Assembly: GCF_008728515.1 (NCBI RefSeq) | Contig: NC_044981.1 | Location: forward strand, 130,050,884-130,114,883 | Reading direction: 5' to 3' | Length of the DNA: 64,000 bases | Origin: Papio anubis | Taxonomy: Eukaryota > Chordata > Mammalia > Primates > Cercopithecidae | Part shown: one piece after another, positions 56,946 through 64,000 of the stretch | How the letters are laid out: each line of letters starts with the position of its first letter | Numbering within the stretch: the stretch's first letter is position 1 | Program-made: the position numbers and the translations under genes | The notes under the pieces: generated by a model | What the model was told of the DNA's origin: nothing | The model's input: the letters and a program-made list of their open reading frames with translations, nothing else | Database searches by the model: none

Positions 56946-57142
56946 GGCATGTCTATCATTCAGTTTCTGCATCATATACTTGGCTAAATGTGCTTACCAG
57001 CTTCCCAAGTTTACTAAGAAATTTTGAAGTGCTATTTCAGTAGTATAGACCAGTGAGTTCTAAATATTTTTTCTCATCAATAATTGTTTTTTAAGTTTTA
57101 TGATAATGTTGTCCATTTTTTTGGCTACTCTGAAATGTTGCA

Positions 57143-57245
57143 GTGTGGAACAATGGAAAGAGCCTGGGTGTTTGGGTCAGATAAATGAAGATCAGACCGC
57201 AGTTCCAGCCTCATTTGCTTGAGACTTTGTGTGGGTTTGTATGTA
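57143..57245 (+). repeat. MIR remnant
   Basis: GGAACAATGGAAAGAGCCTGG and CCGCAGTTCCAGCCTCA resemble the MIR 5' half. It lies within the probable VNN2 3' UTR. Confidence 0.6.
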
Positions 57246-57714
57246 TAGGAGGGTGCAGAGTGAGGAGTTTCAGGGCCATGGCAAACATAGCTGTGCCCTT
57301 GAAGAGAATAGTAATGATGGGAATTTAGAGGTTTATGACTGAATTCTGTTTGACATTAAAGACAATTTGAATTCACCTAGTTTTCTGTGCTAATGTTTAC
57401 TTTCCAATCAAGAGGCAATGTTGACATTTATTTCTACAGTGAATGTAGCTTTGAGTGCTAGAAGAATTGACGGCTATTCCAAGTTCGTATCAAAGGAGAC
57501 CTGACCCAGGGCACTCATAGCCCCAACTGTCCTCCCTTAAGGCTATGGCATAATTTAGCAGGCAGAAATCTCATAACACAAAGACCGTGACAGTTAAAAG
57601 TTACACTATTTTCAGCATTCGGTTGACTTTTTACAAAATACATATATTCCATGCTACTTGAAGTATAATAGTATATTTGTTATTGGTCATTTAATTCAGA
57701 TACTCTTAAAATTA

Positions 57715-57720
57715 AATAAA
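57715..57720 (+). terminator. Candidate poly(A) signal of VNN2
   Basis: AATAAA about 770 bases after the stop codon. The interval contains a MIR remnant but no Alu. Earlier ATTAAA variants exist, so the true end is uncertain. Confidence 0.4.
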
Positions 57721-58089
57721 TGATTTTGAATTTTCAGATTTATTTTCTGATTTTTATGTCCCAAAGTATTTTTAAGTTCAATACTTTTACATTAAAAGAT
57801 CACAATTGAAGCATTTATCTTTTGTTTTTACATATTGTCATAAACCCACATATGGATTTGATTTTAATATTCTACTAAAATACACTAGAAAATAAGATTC
57901 CTTTTATAATCTAGTGGTTACTATTAAGAGAAGGGATATGGAAGTTAAGCCACATTTTGTATTTAATTTTGGGAAGAGCATACATATTCCCTATGTTCAG
58001 CACTGGGACATCAAAGATGGTAGTTTTAAAGCTGTAATGAATGTGCATTTGTGTATATAGCCCAAATCGTATAATCATAAAAGTTTTAT

Positions 58090-58155
58090 GTTCTCTTTTC
58101 TTTTCTTTTCTTTTCTTTTCTTTTCTTTTCTTTTCTTTTCTTTTCTTTTCTTTTT
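58090..58155. repeat. (TTTTC)n pentanucleotide microsatellite
   Basis: About 12 uninterrupted units joined to the tail of the following antisense Alu. Confidence 0.95.
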
Positions 58156-58437
58156 GAGACAGAATCTCACTCTGTCACCCAGGCTGGAGTGCAATGGCGG
58201 GGGTTCAGCTCACTGCAACCTCCGCCTCCTGGGTTCAGGTGATTCTCCTGCCTCAGCCTCCCAAGTAGCTGGAATTACAGGCACCCATCACCATGCCTAG
58301 CTAATTTTTGTATTTTTAGTAGAGATGGGGTTTTGTCATGTTGGCTAGGCTGGTCTCGATCTTCTGACCTCAGGTGATCCACCCACCTTGGCCTCCCGAT
58401 GTGCTGGGATGACAGGCATGAGCCACCACTCCTGGCT
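58156..58437 (-). repeat. Alu
   Basis: Antisense Alu whose poly(A) tail became the pentanucleotide repeat. Confidence 0.92.
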
Positions 58438-59643
58438 TTTTTTTCTTTTCATGAAGTATGGGACATTTAAGATTTGCCAAGTTTTGCTTGAGGAAGATAG
58501 ATGTTGTGCAGTGGTTTTGCAGCATGTATTTTGGCTCTTGGGCAATGATGTTTCACTTGTAGAAGTTTAGATGTTGATTGAAAATCAACAGTTCACCTTA
58601 AACCAACTGGTTTGAGTAAGATACAAGCAAGGAGCTCCTTTCACAGAAAGGGGCAGTTCTGATCCAAGCTTGGAGCTGTCAGCTGTACCTCAGTTTGTTA
58701 AAAACAAAAACGAAAACAAAAAACAAAAGCACTAAGTGCCAAGGAAATTAAAGAGCACTTAATGCTCTACTGCAAAATTGCACATTTTAGCCCATCTCCG
58801 CAGTCGTTTCTCACATACATTTTATTTTATCAGACAACCCAAGCATAGTTTCATTTAGCCTTAATACTTCTTTGATAACTATCTTTCATCCCATTTTAAA
58901 ATTTCATGTTAGTTCTTGAGTCCCTTGTGGTTCTGCAGATAATAAACAAAGCTCTTATTTTCTGCTATTTTCTTTCATTAGATTTTTTTCCTGAAATGTT
59001 CTCTTACAACTTCCTGGTTACAGCCCCCTGTATTACAAAGTCACAGGCTCAGCAGCCGCCTTCTCTCAGGGCTCACTACTTAGCCTTCTTTCATTCATTC
59101 AGGAAGCATTGATCACCTACTACATCCCAAGCACTAAGTACTGAGACAGTGGTCAATGCATTCTCTTTGTTCCCTTTGCCACTCTGTGACATTGCCCCCT
59201 CTGATATGATCTATTTCCATAATTTTTGTGATATGCTCACAACCTGCTTTGCAATTGCACTGCTCCTACTTCCTACTTTCTTTGCATTTTGACCTATCTT
59301 CATAGTGTCAGCTCATTGCTCTGTACAGGTGATTTCTGGCAGCACTCTTTCTGTTTTGGCCTCTTTCCTAAATTCTTTTTACATTTCTAACTCCATTCTG
59401 ACTATCATTCCAAGAGAGTCCATAGGTGATAATGTTCTAAAAGACATCTGAGACTGGATGCCTGCTTAGGTCAATATGGTTATTACACCCACACCCACAC
59501 TCACACACTTACACTGAGCCACACACAGTTACTTCCAATGAAGGCATTCCTGAGAAGACATTTGGATAAAGAAACAGGGACAACTGTGAAGAGGATTTCT
59601 TGAGCATGCAAATAAGACAAAGTACTTGGAATGGGAAAGAAAA
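58438..59643. other. Intergenic DNA after VNN2
   Basis: No recognised gene. The sequence is mostly unique-looking, with no frame of interest. Confidence 0.5.
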
Positions 59644-59930
59644 CATGCCTGTAATCCTGATACTTTGGGAAACTGAGGCAGGAGGATTGCTTGAGCTCAG
59701 GAGTTCAAGACCAGCCTGAGCAACATGGTAAAACCCTATCTGTACCAAAAATACAAAAAGCCAGCCAGGTGTGGTGGTGTGTGGCTGTGTTCTCAGCTAC
59801 TTGGGAGGCTGAGGTGGGAGGATCACTTGAGCCTCTGAGGTCAAAACTGCAGTGAGCTGTGATCGCGCCACTGCACTCCAGCCCAGACAAAACAGCAAGA
59901 TCTTGTGTAAAAAAAAAAAAAAAAAAAAAA
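59644..59930 (+). repeat. Alu, 5' truncated
   Basis: Diverged sense Alu with poly(A) tail. Confidence 0.9.
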
Positions 59931-60160
59931 ATCAGCAAATTCTTTGAGAATTTCTAGACCACGTGAAGCTAAGTCAAAGGAGAAAAATAACGAGAGTGAA
60001 CTGACTAATTTCAATTTTACCTGTCTTCAAGAATTCTGTGACATCTTATTTTGTTTCAATATGGATTGAACAACCCTGCTAAAAGCTTTGATCAGTTATG
60101 TTATAAACCTTTGCTTCCTTGTTACTTTGCATTTTGCATTTCAGAAGTGAATTAAAAAAA

Positions 60161-60627
60161 TACTGCACATCTACAACCATCTGATCTTCGACAAACTGGA
60201 CAAAAAGAAGTAATGGGGAAAGGATTCCCTATTTAATAAATGGTTCTGGGAAAACTGGCTAGCCACATACAGACAATGGAAACTGGACCCCTTCCTTATA
60301 CCTTATACAAAAATTAACTGAAGATGGATTGACAACTTAGATGTAAAACCCAAAACTATAAAAACCCTAGAAAAAAATCTAGACAGTACCATTCAGAACA
60401 TAGGCACGAACAAAGATTTCATGACAAAAACACCAAAAGCAATTGCAACAAAAGCAAAAATTGACAAATAGAATCTAATTAAACTGAAGAGCTTCTTCAC
60501 AGCAAAGAAGCTATCATCAGAGTGAACAGACAAGCCATGGAATGGAAGAAAATTTTTGCAATCTATCCTTCTGACAAAGGTTCAATATCCAGAATCTACA
60601 AGGAACTTAAACAAAAATTTTGCAATC
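60161..60627 (+). repeat. L1 ORF2 3' fragment (left piece)
   Basis: ACCATCTGATCTTCGACAAA, AATGGTTCTGGGAAAACTGG and GGACCCCTTCCTTA are hallmarks of the primate L1 ORF2 end. Stop codons interrupt it. An Alu separates it from the right piece. Confidence 0.92.
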
Positions 60628-60920
60628 AGACTGGGTGGGGTGGCTCATGCCTGTAATCCCAGCACTTGGGGAGGCTGAGGCAGGCGGATCACGAGGTCAG
60701 GATATCGAGACCATCCTGGGTAACATAGTGAAACCCTGTTTCTACAAAAAAAAAAAAAAAAATTAGCTGGGTGTGGTGGCGCACACCTGTAATCCCAGTT
60801 ACTCGAGAGGCTGAAGCAGGAGAATAGCTTGAACCCAGCAGGCGGAGGTGGCAGTGAGCTGAGATTGTGTCACTGTACTCCAGCCTGGCAACAGAGCTAG
60901 ACTCCATCTCAAAAAAAAAA
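60628..60920 (+). repeat. Alu inserted in L1
   Basis: Sense Alu; TTTTGCAATC just before it and T-rich plus TTGCAATC after it are the target duplication. Confidence 0.9.
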
Positions 60921-61097
60921 AATTTTTTTTTGCAATCTATCCGTCTGACAAATGTCCAATATCCGGAATCTACAAGGAACATTTTATTCCACAAGAAAAA
61001 AAAAATGAACAACCCCATTAAAAAGTGGGCAAAGGGCATGAACAGACACTTCTTGAAAGAAGATATTTATGCAACTAACAATCATATAAAATAAAAC
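60921..61097 (+). repeat. L1 ORF2 3' fragment (right piece)
   Basis: Continues with AACCCCATTAAAAAGTGGGC and GAACAGACACTTCTTG. Its first about 54 bases repeat 60553-60606 with about four differences. Confidence 0.88.
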
Positions 61098-61392
61098 TCA
61101 GCCAGGCGTGGTGGCTCACACCTGTAATCCCAGCAGTTTGGGAGGCTGAGGCGGGTGGATTACTTGAGGTCAGGAGTTCAAGACCAGCCTGGCCAACATG
61201 GTGAAACCCTATCTCTATTAAAAGTACAAAAATGAGCTGGGTGTGGTGGTGGGAACCTGTAGTCCCAACTGCTTGCGAGGCTGAGGTGGGTGGATCTCTT
61301 GAACCCGGGAGGCAGAGGTCGCAATGAGCTGAGATCCTGCCACTAAACTCCAGGTTGGGCAACAGAGTGACACTCTTTCTCAAAAAAAGAAA
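61098..61392 (+). repeat. Alu
   Basis: Sense Alu truncating the L1 fragment. Confidence 0.92.
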
Positions 61393-63977
61393 AAATGCAT
61401 ATTCCAAGTTATTTAAACATTTTATTTCTGCAGATGTTTCTGACACACAGATCGTTTTGCATAACAATCACCCACGGACCCACAGCCCAGCTTATGCAAT
61501 AAGACAATATGGATAGAGCAGAAGCCTCTGTGTCCCAGCCCCAGCATGTCTCTTCTTGTTCCCATCCCCTTACCCCTGAGGAACTCCCTCTCCTAGGATA
61601 GTGACAGATTATTCCCATGACTTCTATATACGGACACAATCCTACTTAGTACAATTCTGCATCTTTTTCAAATGTGTATTCTATATATGGTAAATTATTC
61701 ACATTTTGCATGTTTCTTATTTTTATACTCAACATCCTGAGCTTAGCCCATGTAAAAGAGCATTGCTCTATTTCATCCACTGTCACAGCTTTATGGTGCA
61801 CTGTTTTCACTGCTTCATGGTGCACAGTTATATGGATATACAGATTACTAAGTTATTATCTCTCAGCTCCAAACCCACCCTTCCATATTCTTTTTTTTGT
61901 GATTCTGTGACTAAGTAAATACTTCTCTTTCGTTGGCTGCTCCCTGCTAAGTTTTGCTAGTAGGAGACACCAGAGGGACACTTACATTGGAAGAGGAAAG
62001 GGACTTGTCCTGTTAGCTGACCTATCGGTGTCTTCCCAACCACGGTATTGTACCTGGCAGCAGCAGTTTGTTCTAGCAGCTGTTGTTTCTAGGTTTTTTT
62101 CCCCACACTCTCAGAATCAGCATTATTGCCATTCTTCAAAAATACCAGCACCAGCCAGTACTGAGGTCCAGCTCCATGGGGGCCCTATGAGGATCTGATT
62201 CATCAGCACCAGCTGGAGAGCTCCCTCTTCTCCCCCTCCTGAGCCTCAGCTCCACAGGCTCCTCCAGCCACCTTCCAGCTTCTAACACTCTCTTCTTCCG
62301 TCTGTTCACACACTAGGACTGGTAGCTGCTTCCCGTAGTTACCATCTCAGAGTTACCCCAGTGTTCATTTTTTGCCCTTCATTCATCAAATACCTGTTGG
62401 GTCAGATCTTTATATTAAATTTACTTAAAATAATTGGGATGGTTTCTGTTTTCTGGTTGCATCTTGCCTGGTTCAACAGATAAAGCATTATTCATTTGTC
62501 CATTCTGCCGTTGATGAATATGGTGAGTATGGCCAGGCCTGCTGCATGGAAATTGTGGGTAAACCAGATGATGTGCTAACATACAAAATGTGGTTGCATT
62601 CAGCCGTGATGCAGTGGTGGACCCAGGCATGTGATCATGGCCCCTCAACCAGCCATCAGTAGGCAGGTAGCATGCCTATTTTGGGCTTTCTCTAACATGC
62701 AGTGGTGACGTGTAGTGATGTGAACTGACACGGACTTTCTTTGACCTGGCATCTTCTTCACTGTAAGAAAGTTACTGAAGCCATGATCTTTGGATACGTC
62801 TCTGTGAAAATGCAGGTTTGGTGTCGGTATATGTCCTTTATCTCAAATATATAATGTACTTTGTGGTGTTTATGTGATTTCTCAGTAATAAGCTGAACAC
62901 AGAACCATGAAGCAATGTTAGCCAACTCTGCATCATCATTTTGAAGAACTTTGTACCTGGACTTTTGTTGCATGGTCAAGTTTAACACATACTTAAGTTT
63001 TCTACTTTTTTAGTTGTTTGTTTATTACAATTATTACTAGTATTATTTTCTATTATAGCTAAAACTTCTCTGAACATCCTGGTACATGTCTTCTTGTGCA
63101 TCTTAAAATGTCAAATGAATTTTTGGATGCCTACTTTAGGTCAGGCAAGCCCTGTGCTGAATGGTGACAAATAAAACAAACTTTCTATTTCTGAAAGATC
63201 TCAGTCTAGAAGAAGAGAGAGAACATCACTACCACCATCATCATCATTACCACTCATTAGCATAGCAATTAAATAATGAGCATTTAGAATACGTCTCACA
63301 CTGCGCTAAGCATTTTCAAGGATCTCATTTAATACATATAATAAAAGTCATAGAATATGATAGTGCTGTGATCAATACAAGGGCCAGAAATGGATCAATT
63401 CTACCTTGGAAGACCAGAAAAATGTCACAGACAAACAGAATAAGATAATCAGGGCATCTAAGATAGGGTTAGTCATGCATGCAAAGACATGGTAGTATGC
63501 TTCAGGCAGTGTTTAATGTATTAGGGAGGAAGGGGATGCAAGGAGGAAGGATAAGGACAGACGATGTAAAAAATAAGACTGGAGAGATAGTCCAGAGCCA
63601 GATTATTGAAACACAAATGAAGTCTAGACTTTATCTAGAAGCTGAGAGAAAGACACATTGAAGAGTTTTAGAGTCAAGTAGCCATGAGGGACTAAACAGT
63701 TTAAAAACTAGATAAATTTGATGGTAGTTTGAAGGATGGAGTGGAGGAGAAAGTTCTAAAGGCAAAGTAGCCAGGAAGGAGCCAACTGCAGCAGTCCCCT
63801 AAGGGTAGTGGAGTCCGTACAGGGACATGCTTGAGGAACAACAAAGAAGTCAATGCAACTGGAGCCGAGTGAACATGGGAAAAGTAGTAGGAATTGTTAG
63901 AAGTGACAGCTTATAGTGGTTCTTTTCGGCATTGTAAGAACTTGGCCTTTTACTCTGAGTAAAGTTGAATGCCATTG
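61393..63977. other. Intergenic DNA between VNN2 and the next locus
   Basis: Contains an L1 3' trace at about 61640-61860, old repeat phrases at about 61930-62400 and 63500-63800, and unassigned sequence at 62440-63000. No coding exon found; in primates a further vanin gene normally lies beyond. Confidence 0.5.
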
Positions 63978-64000
63978 ATAATTTTTTTTTTTTTTTTTTG
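63978..64000 (-). repeat. T tract at window end, probable Alu tail
   Basis: Eighteen or more T followed by G, the usual start of an antisense Alu. Confidence 0.6.

Noticed and set aside
60161..61097. L1 as a possibly active element
   Set aside because: Only the 3' part of ORF2 is present, with stops, a duplication and Alu insertions.
1..64000. CRISPR arrays, operons, phage or insertion sequences
   Set aside because: All repeats are of primate type and the genes are split by spliceosomal introns, so there is no prokaryotic content.

Overview
The window is primate nuclear DNA, most probably from an Old World monkey such as a macaque or baboon. It is packed with Alu elements, about 40 of them covering roughly a fifth of the bases. 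It also holds MIR, L1, MaLR and ERV LTR fragments and two split genes with GT-AG introns. Two Alu copies look like the Old World monkey AluY-R type. One is at 3190-3492. The other, at 32098-32394, lacks 12 bases of the usual AluY left arm. No prokaryotic genes, CRISPR arrays, tRNA or rRNA genes are visible.

Two protein-coding genes lie head to tail on the + strand. Positions 1-31760 hold SLC18B1 from its third coding exon to its 3' end; the first two coding exons, about 61 residues, are upstream of the window. Twelve exons between 1905 and 30858 encode residues 62-456 of a 12-helix major facilitator transporter, the vesicular polyamine transporter. Positions 43456-56945 hold a complete seven-exon VNN2 (vanin-2, GPI-80) of 520 residues, with signal peptide, Glu-Lys-Cys catalytic triad and GPI-anchor signal. 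The 11.7 kb between the genes carries repeats and a candidate non-coding first exon for VNN2 near 38.0 kb. The 6-7 kb after VNN2 is repeat-rich intergenic DNA.

The main anomaly is a 9.2 kb direct duplication around a gap of exactly 100 Ns (8954-9053). Positions 351-5489 recur at 9558-14696 with a constant offset of 9207, and I found no difference where I compared them. Downstream, 14697-17590 repeats 5490-8760 but is full of single-base indels that wreck the second copy of the sixth coding exon. Spliced in order, the duplicate exons give an immediate stop codon. An unmerged contig overlap plus low-quality sequence explains this better than a real segmental duplication.

I saw no sign of a wholly new biological system. 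The points most worth checking are the duplication, a CpG-rich antisense solo LTR in SLC18B1 intron 7, the candidate VNN2 upstream promoter with an ETS/IRF composite site, and a duplicated L1 block split by an Alu. Exon boundaries were set by splice sites, reading-frame continuity and remembered family sequence, with no alignment run.
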